Source of the DNA: Lachnoclostridium sp.
GTDB taxonomy: Bacteria > Bacillota > Clostridia > Lachnospirales > Lachnospiraceae
DNA length: 32,902 nt
Assembly: GCA_023665475.1 (NCBI GenBank)
Contig: JAMPEB010000025.1
Span: 1-32,902 of the forward strand
Reading direction: 5' to 3'
Part shown: positions 7,745-15,717 of the stretch, piece after piece
How positions within the stretch are numbered: the stretch's first letter is position 1
How the letters are laid out: every line of letters starts with the position of its first letter
Made by a program: the position numbers and the translations under genes
The notes under the pieces: generated by a model
Database searches by the model: none
What the model was told of the DNA's origin: nothing
What the model saw: the letters and a program-made list of their open reading frames with translations, nothing else

Positions 7745-9037
7745 ATGGCTGTTATTTTAGAAGAAAGAGGGCGGGGAAAATTTAAGCCGGCGCCAGATTA
7801 TAAAGTGGATGAAGTGAAAGAACTTCTTAATGCCAAAATTGAAGAAGAAAGGCAGGCGTCTGCCGATTGCAGTGAAGAAATAGAATTTGATAAACTTAAT
7901 TATGTTTCTGACAAATGGAATTTATTATCATTATTTTCCGGATGTGGCGGTCTTGATTTGGGATTTGAATTAGCCGGGTTAAGAGCTGTTATGGGCGAAG
8001 CGGTTATGGAAACTGCATTTGCAGATAAAAATGTTTTTGATGAAAATATCAATAATAATGTATTTAATACAATTTATGTGAATGATATTTTTGATGAGGC
8101 AAGGGAAACATATGCTCAAAACGCCGGAAAATATATCTACATGGATAAGAGTGATATAAGAAAAATAAAGGAATTTCCTAAAGCGGATATCGTATTAGGG
8201 GGATTCCCTTGTCCGGGATTTTCGGAGGCAGGGCCTAGATTGGTTGATGATAAGAGAAATTTTTTGTATTTGCATTTTATCCGTTGTCTGATGCAGAGTC
8301 AACCGAAGATTTTTGTTGCCGAAAATGTAAAGGGCATGATGACACTTGGAAAAGGGGAAGTGTTTAAGCAGATTGTACAGGATTTTGCGGCGGCAGGATA
8401 TACGATTTATCATAAACTCTTAAATTCAGTAGAATATGGAGTACCACAAATAAGGGAGCGAGTCTTTCTGGTTGGTGTCAGAAATGACATAGATTTCAAG
8501 TATATTCATCCTAAAGCTACACATGGATATGGAGTTGATGGTTTAAAAGAAGTGGTTACTCTTCGTGAAGCGATTGGAGACTTGGAAAGCAATCCCGGAG
8601 ATTATTTTACCGGTTCCTATTCGACAATCTTTATGTCTCGTAATCGTAAAAAACTTTGGTCACAACCAAGTTTTACGATTCAGGCATCGGGAAGACAGGC
8701 ACCAATACATCCTGCAGGTGAACCAATGGTAAATATTGGTAAGGATAAATATATTTTTAGTGATGGTGAAGAAAATAACAGAAGATTATCAGTTAAAGAA
8801 ATAGCAAGAATACAAACTTTTCCTGATTGGTATGAATTTAGCAGGGGAACAAGTAGCAAAAGCGATAATGCAAAACTGGATTTGGTTTATAAACAGATTG
8901 GCAATGCGGTTCCAGTGAGGTTAGCATTAGCGGTGGCAGAGCCAATAGCAATGTTTGCAAAAGTACAATTAGAGACAAAAAGAGAGACATATACCATTAT
9001 GCAAGATATAACTGAAAAGAAAAGAATGATGGCATAG
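7745..9037 (+). CDS. DNA (cytosine-5) methyltransferase of a type II R-M system
   Basis: 430 residues with the ordered C5-methyltransferase motifs: motif I LLSLFSGCGGLDLGFELAG (~61-78, AdoMet site), motif IV GGFPCPGFSEAG with catalytic Cys156, motif VI ENVKGMM (193-199), motif VIII QIRERVFLVG (235-244), motif IX RRLSVKEIARIQTFPDWYEF, and motif X KQIGNAVPVRLALAVA. The target-recognition region between VIII and IX is short, as in single-target enzymes; the target cannot be read from the sequence. The N-terminal ~58 residues are an extension before motif I. It protects host DNA from the endonuclease encoded upstream in the same transcript (10-base gap). AT-rich like its partner. Confidence 0.95.
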   Translation: MAVILEERGRGKFKPAPDYKVDEVKELLNAKIEEERQASADCSEEIEFDKLNYVSDKWNLLSLFSGCGGLDLGFELAGLRAVMGEAVMETAFADKNVFDENINNNVFNTIYVNDIFDEARETYAQNAGKYIYMDKSDIRKIKEFPKADIVLGGFPCPGFSEAGPRLVDDKRNFLYLHFIRCLMQSQPKIFVAENVKGMMTLGKGEVFKQIVQDFAAAGYTIYHKLLNSVEYGVPQIRERVFLVGVRNDIDFKYIHPKATHGYGVDGLKEVVTLREAIGDLESNPGDYFTGSYSTIFMSRNRKKLWSQPSFTIQASGRQAPIHPAGEPMVNIGKDKYIFSDGEENNRRLSVKEIARIQTFPDWYEFSRGTSSKSDNAKLDLVYKQIGNAVPVRLALAVAEPIAMFAKVQLETKRETYTIMQDITEKKRMMA

Positions 9038-9061
9038 AATTAGTATATAAAGAGGAAAAAG

Positions 9062-10096
9062 ATGAGCCATAAAATTTTATTTCAATGCGATTATAATGAA
9101 GGAGCCCATCCCAGGATTATGGAGCGCCTGACGGAGACCAACATGGAGCAGACCGTAGGTTATGGGGAGGACGAGTATTGCAAAAAAGCTGCGGATAAAA
9201 TACGCAGCCTCTGCCAAAACGAAAATCTTGCGGTACATTTTCTGGTGGGCGGAACCCAGACAAATATGACAGTGATAGATGCGGCTCTCCGTTCCCATCA
9301 GGGAGTATTGTGCGCAAAGACAGGACATATCAATGTGCATGAGACCGGGGCGGTGGAGTCCTGCGGACATAAGGTACTCGGACTTGTCTCCGAAGACGGA
9401 AAAATCTCTGCCGGTCAGGTGGAGGAGGCATATCTGGCACATATTCGCGACGCGAGCTTTGAGCATATGGTACAGCCCAAAATGGTCTATATTTCTAACC
9501 CTACAGAAATGGGAACTATTTACGGTAAGGCAGAACTGACCCGATTGTCCCAAGTATGCCGTAAATACGGACTGTATCTTTTTTTGGACGGCGCAAGGCT
9601 GGGATATGGACTCACCGCGCCGGACAATGATTTGACTTTAACGGATATAGCAGAGCTTTGCGATGTATTTTACATCGGAGGCACGAAAGTGGGGGCTTTG
9701 TTCGGGGAAGCGGTAGTAATTGCGAAAGAAGAGTTGAAGGAGGATTTCAGGTATTTTATCAAGCAAAAGGGTGGAATGTTAGCCAAGGGAAGACTTCTGG
9801 GCATCCAGTTTGACACTCTTTTTACGGACAATCTTTATCTGGAAATCTCCAAAGAAGCAATCAGGCTGGCGGAAAAGCTGCGTGATGCTTTGGAACGGAA
9901 AGGTTATTCTTATCTGGTGCAAAGCCACACCAACCAGATTTTTGTCATTATGCCGGATGAAAAGTTAAAAGAGCTTTCCGAAAGCTTTGGTTATAGTTAT
10001 GACCACGCTGTGGATGAAAATCACAGCGCGGTCAGGCTGTGTACAAGCTGGGCAACCAGAGAAGAGAATGTGGATGCGCTGATTGAGGCGCTGTAG
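9062..10096 (+). CDS. ltaE: Low-specificity L-threonine aldolase family (PLP enzyme)
   Basis: 344 residues of the beta-eliminating lyase/threonine aldolase family (PLP fold type I). It would split L-threonine or L-allo-threonine to glycine and acetaldehyde. Visible: the early substrate loop FQCDYNEGAHP, VGGTQTNMT, the PLP-ring Asp176 in LFLDGARLGYG, and the Schiff-base Lys209 in FYIGGTKVGALFGE. It begins 24 bases after the methyltransferase, with GAGG at 9051-9054. Its base composition returns to that of the core, so the R-M pair looks placed between pepD and this gene. Exact substrate stereochemistry cannot be told. Confidence 0.88.
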   Translation: MSHKILFQCDYNEGAHPRIMERLTETNMEQTVGYGEDEYCKKAADKIRSLCQNENLAVHFLVGGTQTNMTVIDAALRSHQGVLCAKTGHINVHETGAVESCGHKVLGLVSEDGKISAGQVEEAYLAHIRDASFEHMVQPKMVYISNPTEMGTIYGKAELTRLSQVCRKYGLYLFLDGARLGYGLTAPDNDLTLTDIAELCDVFYIGGTKVGALFGEAVVIAKEELKEDFRYFIKQKGGMLAKGRLLGIQFDTLFTDNLYLEISKEAIRLAEKLRDALERKGYSYLVQSHTNQIFVIMPDEKLKELSESFGYSYDHAVDENHSAVRLCTSWATREENVDALIEAL

Positions 10097-10169
10097 GGCT
10101 CATTAAGCATATTTTACCCGCGAAATCTGTTTTCCTTTGTACTTTTAAGTGACTTTTACAAAAAAACAG

Positions 10170-10198
10170 TTGATTTTTTCAAAAAGGCATGATATCAT
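10170..10198 (+). promoter_or_regulatory. Promoter of tRNA-Pro
   Basis: TTGATT at 10170-10175, 17-base spacer, TATCAT at 10193-10198. The tRNA begins 11 bases later. Confidence 0.65.
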
Positions 10199-10209
10199 AT
10201 TATTTGTTT

Positions 10210-10284
10210 CGGGGTGTGGCTCAGCTTGGTTAGAGCGCCGTCTTAGGGAGGCGGAGGTCGCGAGTTCGAATCCCGCCACTCCGA
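10210..10284 (+). tRNA. tRNA-Pro (anticodon AGG)
   Basis: A complete cloverleaf: acceptor CGGGGTG pairing with CACTCCG, D stem GCTC/GAGC, anticodon stem CCGTC/GGCGG with loop TTAGGGA (anticodon AGG), T loop TTCGAAT, discriminator A, no CCA encoded. One A-C mismatch sits in the T stem (GCGAG/CCCGC). The first bases CGGGGTGTGGCTCAG are typical of tRNA-Pro. It reads the proline codon CCU. Confidence 0.92.
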
Positions 10285-10296
10285 TAGTAGAAAAGA

Positions 10297-10341
10297 GTCG
10301 TAAATCCAAGGTTTTTAACGGAAGGATTTACGGCTTTTTTT
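10297..10341 (+). terminator. Terminator after tRNA-Pro
   Basis: An 11-bp stem (GTCGTAAATCC with GGATTTACGGC, one G-T pair) followed by TTTTTTT; ends the tRNA transcript. Confidence 0.88.
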
Positions 10342-10435
10342 GTTTTGCAAAATCTGCTTATCAATTTTTGCAATAAGGGTTGACCCTTCCGCTGCGTAAT
10401 GGTTTAGGATAATCAGGAAAGGAGGAATGATGACC

Positions 10436-11275
10436 ATGAAAACGATTAAGGAAGTATCAGGGATAACCGGAGTGAGCATCAGAACTTTGCGGTATTATGA
10501 CGAGATAGGGCTTTTGCATCCCGCGAAGTTCACGGATTCCGGTTATCGGCTGTATGATAATCAGTCCTTGGAAAAACTGCAGGAAATTCTGTTTTTTAAG
10601 GAACTGGAAATTCCGCTGCGGGAAATCAAAAAAATTATGGAAAATTCGGATTATGACAGGGAACAGGCTCTGCAGGCCCAAAGGATTCTGTTGGAGAAAA
10701 AAAGAAACCGTTTAAACGGCATTATCGAGTTAATCGAAGATGTGATAGGAGGAGTGAACACTATGAGTTTTGAAGCATTTAGCAGCGAGGACATTCAGAA
10801 AATAATCAACCATACCGTGGGCTGCATGTCGGAGTATGCATTGATGGAACAGGTTGCAAAATACGGAAGCGAGGAAAAATACCGGGAATATCTGGCGGAG
10901 GGATTTGCCAATGAGCAGGCAATGGCAGATGTAATCAAATGGTATGGCAGCAAGGAAAAGGCATTGGAAGCAGTGTTAAGTGCCACAGGAGATGAGCAGG
11001 AAATCCGGAAGGAGCAGGATGAAAACACAAAAGTTTATCATCTGTTCATGAAGGCAAAGGAGGAAGATAATGCAAAACTGGCGGAGGAAGCGGTTGCAAA
11101 GCTGGCTGAGAACTATAAGAAGATGTTTTGTCTTGATAATGCGAGAAGTATCCTTCTTGATCTGGCAAAAGAGTATTTAAGGAGCGAAAAATTAGCGGAG
11201 GGAACGGACAGTGTATTTGGAGCGGGATGCGCCGAGTATGTCGCCCATGCAATCCTGAATTATTATGGCGTTTAG
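10436..11275 (+). CDS. TipA-type MerR-family transcriptional activator
   Basis: 279 residues. The N-terminal MerR winged helix (residues ~1-70: KTIKEVSGITGVSIRTLRYY, DEIGLLHPA, GYRLYDNQSLEKLQEI) is followed by a dimerisation coiled coil (~75-105). The C-terminal half (~110-279, FEAFSSEDIQKI to the end) matches the layout of the TipAS drug-binding domain, which in Streptomyces binds thiopeptides; here the ligand is unknown. TipA proteins activate their own and exporter promoters. GGAGG at 10421-10425 favours ATG 10436; ATGs at 10427 and 10430 are closer than normal. An internal ATG at 10763 has its own strong RBS and could yield the ligand-binding part alone. Confidence 0.88.
   Translation: MKTIKEVSGITGVSIRTLRYYDEIGLLHPAKFTDSGYRLYDNQSLEKLQEILFFKELEIPLREIKKIMENSDYDREQALQAQRILLEKKRNRLNGIIELIEDVIGGVNTMSFEAFSSEDIQKIINHTVGCMSEYALMEQVAKYGSEEKYREYLAEGFANEQAMADVIKWYGSKEKALEAVLSATGDEQEIRKEQDENTKVYHLFMKAKEEDNAKLAEEAVAKLAENYKKMFCLDNARSILLDLAKEYLRSEKLAEGTDSVFGAGCAEYVAHAILNYYGV
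10747..11275 (+). promoter_or_regulatory. Internal translation start giving the TipAS-like domain alone (predicted)
   Basis: AGGAGG (10747-10752) lies 10 bases before in-frame ATG 10763, exactly at the junction between the coiled coil and the ligand-binding domain. The product would be ~170 residues (10763-11275). Streptomyces tipA is known to make both a long and a short protein from in-frame starts; here the same layout is inferred. Confidence 0.55.
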
Positions 11276-11280
11276 CGGGC

Positions 11281-11317
11281 ATTGCCTATTGGCAATCCGT
11301 GTCCGGCGTATTATAAT
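11281..11317 (+). promoter_or_regulatory. Promoter of the J-domain/TPR gene with an inverted repeat over the -35
   Basis: TTGGCA at 11289-11294, 17-base spacer, TATAAT at 11312-11317. An inverted repeat ATTGCC-TATT-GGCAAT (11281-11296) covers the -35 element and could be a protein-binding site or just a small hairpin after the TipA-like gene. Confidence 0.75.
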
Positions 11318-11367
11318 GATAGTGTACTGAACTGTCAGACATAGCTGTAACGAAAGGATTTCATACC

Positions 11368-14300
11368 ATGAGCGAAGAAATGATGTTTGCCGTTTTGGGC
11401 ATCGATAAGACAAAGGACGAGGAAACCATACGAAATGCCTACAGGGAACTTTTACAGCATACGCATCCCGAGGAGAATCCGGAGGGCTTTAAAAGGCTGA
11501 GGGAGGCATACGAGGACGCTCTAAAATATGCCAGAACGCCGGATACGGACGAAAAGGAGTCTGTGGACGAAACGCCTGTGGGACAATGGATGGAAAAGGT
11601 AAAAGCGGTTTATTTTTCTTTGTCAAGGCGTTTGGACGGCAAGGAATGGGAGCGTCTTCTAAAAGATGATGTCTGTGTGTCTTTAGAGGATAGCGAGAAC
11701 GCGAAATGGAAGCTTTTTGGTTTTTTAACGCAAAATTATCAACTGCCCGGCCGCATTTACAGGATTCTGGATAACGCTTTTTATGTGAAGGACAACGAAA
11801 GCAGCTTTAAAGAACATCTGCCCGTGAATTTTGTGGATTTTGTGCTGCGAAAGATTGTGGATACGGATGGAAATACGGATTTTGACTATGAAAGTTTTCA
11901 GGGACCCGACGATGGGGATTATGACGGTTTTCTGGACGAATATTACAAGCTGACGGCTCAGACCGGTGAAAAAAATGCCGATGCGGCATGGCAGACGCTG
12001 CAGGCGATGGAGCGTCTTGGGATTTCCCATCCCCAGTTTGAGCTACAGAGGGCATATACTCATATGTTAGCGGGAAGGAAGGAGGAGGCGCTTGCACTGA
12101 TACGCCCCTTAAGCGAAAAGTATCGGACCAATCCCCAGATTCAGGTGCTGGGAGGAGAAATCCTCTATGAGTGCGGCTGCCATGAGGAGGCGGAGCAGCA
12201 GCTTCTTCCCTATGCGAATCAAAACTATTATCAGGCAGAAAAATATTTAAGTTTTTGCGAGGCGGAAAAGAACAATCTGGCAGCGGCAATTACCCATTGT
12301 GGAAATGCCATGCGTGACAGAAGGGGTACGGAGCTGAAGGAATATTTAAAAGATCTGGACCGACAGTTTTTACAGCTTGCCGAACAGGAAGAATTTACCA
12401 CAGAGGAAAATATCAGATGTCTCATAGATGCTTTAAGCCGGAATGACCGTTCCGAAGAAGCCCTTGAGCTGCTGGAAAACCGCCCCGACTACGCAGAGCA
12501 CATGACGGACTTGCACTACAGTAAGGGATGCCTTTATATGCGTTTACAGGATTATGAAGCGGCGGTGAAAGAATTTTCACTGTGGCGGCAGGATCTTTTG
12601 GCGGCAGGAGACAGCGTGGACAGGGAGTTGGAAATGCTGTCATACCGTTATGAGGGAGAGGCATGGTTTAAACTGGGGAAAGAGGGAAAAGAAGGAGCTT
12701 TTTTAAAAGCATTGGAAGTCTATACTCAGGCGTCCGAATTAGCGCCGGATAATCAGTCCTTCCTTCAGTGCATTGTGGATACGATGATAGAATTGAAAAA
12801 ATACGAGGACGCCGTCAGGCTGGCAGAGGAAATTCTTGCTAAAAATTCCCAGTGGTTTCCGGCTTATGTGCAGAAGCAGAAGGCATGTTATGAATTGGGA
12901 CGGGCTCAGGAGGTGGTGGACTGCTTTTATGCAGCCCGCAGGATTTATCAGGCAATGCCCGAAATTTACGAGCGGGCGGCGGATATTTTTATCCAATACA
13001 GGCAGTACAAAGATGCGGAGAATATCTTCCGGCTGGCGAAGGAAGCACAGGTGGATGATATCAGACTTGATATTTTAACACTGAAAAACCTTCGTTTGAA
13101 GGAGTACGACTATCTGCAGGAGCTGATAAGGCAGAAACGCAGAGCGGATTTCCGACTGGACAAGGAGCTTACAGCTTTTGTCAAAGAGGTCAAGGCGAAA
13201 TATAAAGAGAACCCCGGGAGCGATAAACATATGTGCACTCTCTTTCTGGAACTTGGATTGACGGAGAGTGACCGCAGACACGATAAGGACGCCATAAGGT
13301 ATTTCCGCAGAGCGTTAAAATATGAGGACAGACCTCTGGGGCATTACTATCTTGCCGGAGCTTTGATGGATAATAAAGAGTACGATGCAGCGCTCCCGGA
13401 ATATCAAAAATATGAGGAGAAGGGACCTAAGCTTACGGAGAGATACTGCATTCATGTGGCGCATCGGTTCCGTTCGGCGGGCAGGAGGGAAACAGCGATT
13501 GACTATTTCAAAAAGGCTCTTGCAATCAATCCGCAGAATCAGGAGGCAAACGGAGCCATAGCCAATCTTTACCGCCTGATCATGTGGAGTACCGGCAACA
13601 TTTATTACGGGCGGCTGGGAATGACTTATATGGACCGCCAGTTGGAAATTGTGCCAGAGAATGCGCTGGATCTTAGGAGAAAAGGGCTGCTTCTCAGCAA
13701 TATGGGATGTGAAGAGGAGTCCCTTCCTTATTTTGACCGTTCGCTGGAATTGGAGGAAAGCCATTATTCTTACGGGGGAAAGGGAAAAGCCCTCCGATAT
13801 CTGGGGAGATATGAAGAAGCCTTAGAATGCCTCCAAAGAGCAATCGACATAGGGGGAAGCAACGGGCCGGAGTCCGTGGTGTATGGGGACGGCGGCAGTT
13901 GTATGTGCAAATTGGGCAGATATAAGGAAGCGGAAGAGTGGTTTTTAAAAGGAATTGAGCGTTTCCGTTCAAATCCGGACGAATGGCTTTACAGCATGTT
14001 GAAATGGATGTATGACAAGCTGGGAGAGTTTGAAAAGGCAAGAGCAGTATGTCTGGAAGAGTTAAACGCCGGATTGATGGAGCAGGAAACCTATGAAAGA
14101 GAATGCCTTGAGTATGACCAGCTCTTGGACAAACAGGGAGATATCAGTTATACCGAGCGGGCAAGGCAGATGGCGGAGAAGTACGATTCCGTGGATGCAT
14201 GGGCGGCTTTGGCAAACTGCTTTTTGTTTGAGGGGGATGCGCAGTCGGCGCTGCAGCCTGCCCTTACCGCTTATGAAAAAATAAAGAAAAGCGGGGAAAA

Positions 14301-14739
14301 GTGGAGCAGCTTTGTGCTGTTTGAGCTGATGGAATGCCACCGTATGCTGGGGGATGTGGAAAGCGCTTCCGCCTATGTGGAGGAGTTTTACCGGGAGATA
14401 GAAAAAGAGTACAGCTATAATAAAGAGTTAAGCGCGGTAGAGCAGTATATAAACGATATTAACGGCGGAGTGGAGAATGCTTATGAACTGGCAAAGTGTG
14501 AAATTGCCAGAGGAAATTTAGACAAGGCGGAAGAATATCTGAAATGGATGCAGGGGCAGCCCATGTGCCGAAAATGCACCAAGGAAGTCTGCAACAATAT
14601 TATGGAACTGCAGGGACATCTTTATGAGGCGCGGGGAGAAAAGCAAAAGGCTGTGGAATGTTACAAAAAGTCGCTTGCGGTATTTAAGGCGAATGCCGAT
14701 TTAAAGTACCGCATCAAAAGATTGGAGAGCATACATTGA
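11368..14739 (+). CDS. J-domain-like and tetratricopeptide-repeat protein
   Basis: 1123 residues with no signal peptide, so probably cytoplasmic. Residues ~5-55 resemble a J domain: MFAVLGIDKTKDEETIRNAY, LLQHTHPEENPEGFKRLREA, YEDAL. The position of the DnaK-activating HPD motif reads His33-Pro34-Glu35. From ~200 onward it is a long array of helical TPR-like repeats, for example YDAALPEYQKYEEKGPKL, AIDYFKKALAINPQNQEA, LGRYEEALECLQRAIDIGG and KAVECYKKSLAVFKANADLK. Such arrays hold protein partners. RBS AAAGGA lies upstream of ATG 11368. The family is seen in Clostridia as a large uncharacterised J/TPR protein. A role in chaperone recruitment is inference; the altered HPD may mean it does not stimulate DnaK. 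Confidence 0.85.
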   Translation: MSEEMMFAVLGIDKTKDEETIRNAYRELLQHTHPEENPEGFKRLREAYEDALKYARTPDTDEKESVDETPVGQWMEKVKAVYFSLSRRLDGKEWERLLKDDVCVSLEDSENAKWKLFGFLTQNYQLPGRIYRILDNAFYVKDNESSFKEHLPVNFVDFVLRKIVDTDGNTDFDYESFQGPDDGDYDGFLDEYYKLTAQTGEKNADAAWQTLQAMERLGISHPQFELQRAYTHMLAGRKEEALALIRPLSEKYRTNPQIQVLGGEILYECGCHEEAEQQLLPYANQNYYQAEKYLSFCEAEKNNLAAAITHCGNAMRDRRGTELKEYLKDLDRQFLQLAEQEEFTTEENIRCLIDALSRNDRSEEALELLENRPDYAEHMTDLHYSKGCLYMRLQDYEAAVKEFSLWRQDLLAAGDSVDRELEMLSYRYEGEAWFKLGKEGKEGAFLKALEVYTQASELAPDNQSFLQCIVDTMIELKKYEDAVRLAEEILAKNSQWFPAYVQKQKACYELGRAQEVVDCFYAARRIYQAMPEIYERAADIFIQYRQYKDAENIFRLAKEAQVDDIRLDILTLKNLRLKEYDYLQELIRQKRRADFRLDKELTAFVKEVKAKYKENPGSDKHMCTLFLELGLTESDRRHDKDAIRYFRRALKYEDRPLGHYYLAGALMDNKEYDAALPEYQKYEEKGPKLTERYCIHVAHRFRSAGRRETAIDYFKKALAINPQNQEANGAIANLYRLIMWSTGNIYYGRLGMTYMDRQLEIVPENALDLRRKGLLLSNMGCEEESLPYFDRSLELEESHYSYGGKGKALRYLGRYEEALECLQRAIDIGGSNGPESVVYGDGGSCMCKLGRYKEAEEWFLKGIERFRSNPDEWLYSMLKWMYDKLGEFEKARAVCLEELNAGLMEQETYERECLEYDQLLDKQGDISYTERARQMAEKYDSVDAWAALANCFLFEGDAQSALQPALTAYEKIKKSGEKWSSFVLFELMECHRMLGDVESASAYVEEFYREIEKEYSYNKELSAVEQYINDINGGVENAYELAKCEIARGNLDKAEEYLKWMQGQPMCRKCTKEVCNNIMELQGHLYEARGEKQKAVECYKKSLAVFKANADLKYRIKRLESIH

Positions 14740-14836
14740 TTGAAAGAGGAATCTTGAGGGAATACTGTATTTGGGCAATATCAGTTTACAAAGTTTCAGA
14801 TGATTGCGAAATGCGGAGTTTAGAAGGAGGTTTATC

Positions 14837-14998
14837 ATGAAGTATGTATGCGATGTCTGCGGATGGGTATATGATGAGAAAGCGGGGTATCCCGACGAGG
14901 GCATAGCGCCCGGAACCAAGTGGGAAGATGTGCCGGAGGACTTTTTATGTCCCTTATGTTTCGTGGGTAAGGAACAGTTTTCCAAAGAGGAATCCTAA
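14837..14998 (+). CDS. Rubredoxin
   Basis: 53 residues, the normal rubredoxin size. Two iron-binding Cys pairs are visible: YVCDVCGWVYD and LCPLCFVGKEQF; the usual Gly after the second pair (CPLCG) is Phe here. It is a one-electron carrier in the cytoplasm of anaerobes, typically feeding peroxide or superoxide reduction enzymes. ATG 14837 with AAGGAGG at 14823-14829 is the start; an upstream in-frame ATG at 14804 lacks an RBS. It stands alone between the TPR gene and a tRNA cluster. Confidence 0.96.
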   Translation: MKYVCDVCGWVYDEKAGYPDEGIAPGTKWEDVPEDFLCPLCFVGKEQFSKEES

Positions 14999-15047
14999 CA
15001 AATACCAACAAAATACCACAAATGTACCACAAATGTGAAAAAAATGA

Positions 15048-15076
15048 TTGACAAACCTTCACTTGCATTGTATACT
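15048..15076 (+). promoter_or_regulatory. Promoter of the tRNA-Val/tRNA-Met unit
   Basis: TTGACA at 15048-15053, 17-base spacer, TATACT at 15071-15076, an almost consensus sigma-A promoter 30 bases before tRNA-Val. Confidence 0.9.
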
Positions 15077-15106
15077 ATACAAAGTCGGTTGAAGGTAGCT
15101 GATCAT

Positions 15107-15179
15107 GGAATCTTAGCTCAGCTGGGAGAGCATCTGCCTTACAAGCAGAGGGTCATAGGTTCGAGCCCTATAGGTTCCA
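15107..15179 (+). tRNA. tRNA-Val (anticodon TAC)
   Basis: Cloverleaf with acceptor GGAATCT/AGGTTCC, D stem GCTC/GAGC, anticodon stem TCTGC/GCAGA and loop CTTACAA (anticodon TAC), T loop TTCGAGC, discriminator A. No CCA encoded. First of two tRNAs in one transcript. Confidence 0.95.
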
Positions 15180-15206
15180 TTCCGGCTTTTGCCGGAGTCA
15201 TAGGAT

Positions 15207-15280
15207 GGCGAGGTAGCTCAGTTGGCTAGAGCACACGGTTCATACCCGTGGTGTCGAGAGTTCGAATCTCTCCTTCGCTA
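15207..15280 (+). tRNA. tRNA-Met (anticodon CAT, elongator type)
   Basis: Cloverleaf with acceptor GGCGAGG/CTTCGCT, anticodon stem CACGG/CCGTG and loop TTCATAC (anticodon CAT), T loop TTCGAAT, discriminator A. The first acceptor pair is G-T rather than the C-A mismatch of initiators, so it is not the initiator. A lysidine-modified tRNA-Ile2 cannot be fully excluded from sequence alone. Confidence 0.93.
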
Positions 15281-15287
15281 CTAGTAA

Positions 15288-15322
15288 GAGAGGAGTCCCG
15301 CATATGGCGAGGCTTCTTTTTT
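15288..15322 (+). terminator. Terminator after the tRNA-Val/tRNA-Met unit
   Basis: Imperfect stem GAGGAGTCCCGC / GCGAGGCTTC with a short loop ATATG, running into TTTTTT. Confidence 0.7.
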
Positions 15323-15363
15323 AAGATATGCAAATTTGAAAGACAAGGAAACGGAGAAATTTT

Positions 15364-15693
15364 ATGATAACCTATGTAAAAATGGCAGATGTCTTGGAAA
15401 AGGACAAAAAAGCGGTAGGGCATACCCTGTTGGATGAGAGGCACGGCTGTGTCAATGGCAGCAAATGCGGGGTTTCCTGCTGTGTGCGGGAAGAATATGC
15501 CGAGCCGGGCAGCCATGATGATCAGGAGGGTTTTCTGGTATTGGAAGGTTTCGGCACGGCTTTGGTTGACGGGCAGGAGATACCCTTGGAGCCGGGGATT
15601 TGTTTTATGGTGCCGGCTCATACGCCCCATGCCATGAAAAAGAGCAAGGACTGTCCGGTGTGCAAGGTATTTTGGTTTCATGCGGCAATATAA
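15364..15693 (+). CDS. Small single-domain cupin protein
   Basis: 109 residues forming one cupin beta-barrel. Motif 1 is around EPGSHDDQEGFLVLEGFG (His51, Glu55) and motif 2 around PGICFMVPAHTPHAM (His86, His89), giving a plausible 2-3 His metal site. Seven Cys residues (29, 35, 39, 40, 80, 97, 100) are many for this size, including a Cys-Cys pair and CPVC. GGAG at 15353-15356 precedes ATG 15364. It is 24 bases from the DEAD-box helicase gene and probably cotranscribed with it. Function unknown; such cupins are often sugar or small-molecule binding or isomerising proteins. Confidence 0.85.
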   Translation: MITYVKMADVLEKDKKAVGHTLLDERHGCVNGSKCGVSCCVREEYAEPGSHDDQEGFLVLEGFGTALVDGQEIPLEPGICFMVPAHTPHAMKKSKDCPVCKVFWFHAAI

Positions 15694-15717
15694 AATGAGA
15701 TAAAAGAGGAAAACAGA

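Noticed and set aside
15181..15196. TCCGGC-TTTT-GCCGGA hairpin between tRNA-Val and tRNA-Met as a terminator
   Set aside because: No T-run follows and a second tRNA comes next; more likely a processing hairpin in the joint transcript.
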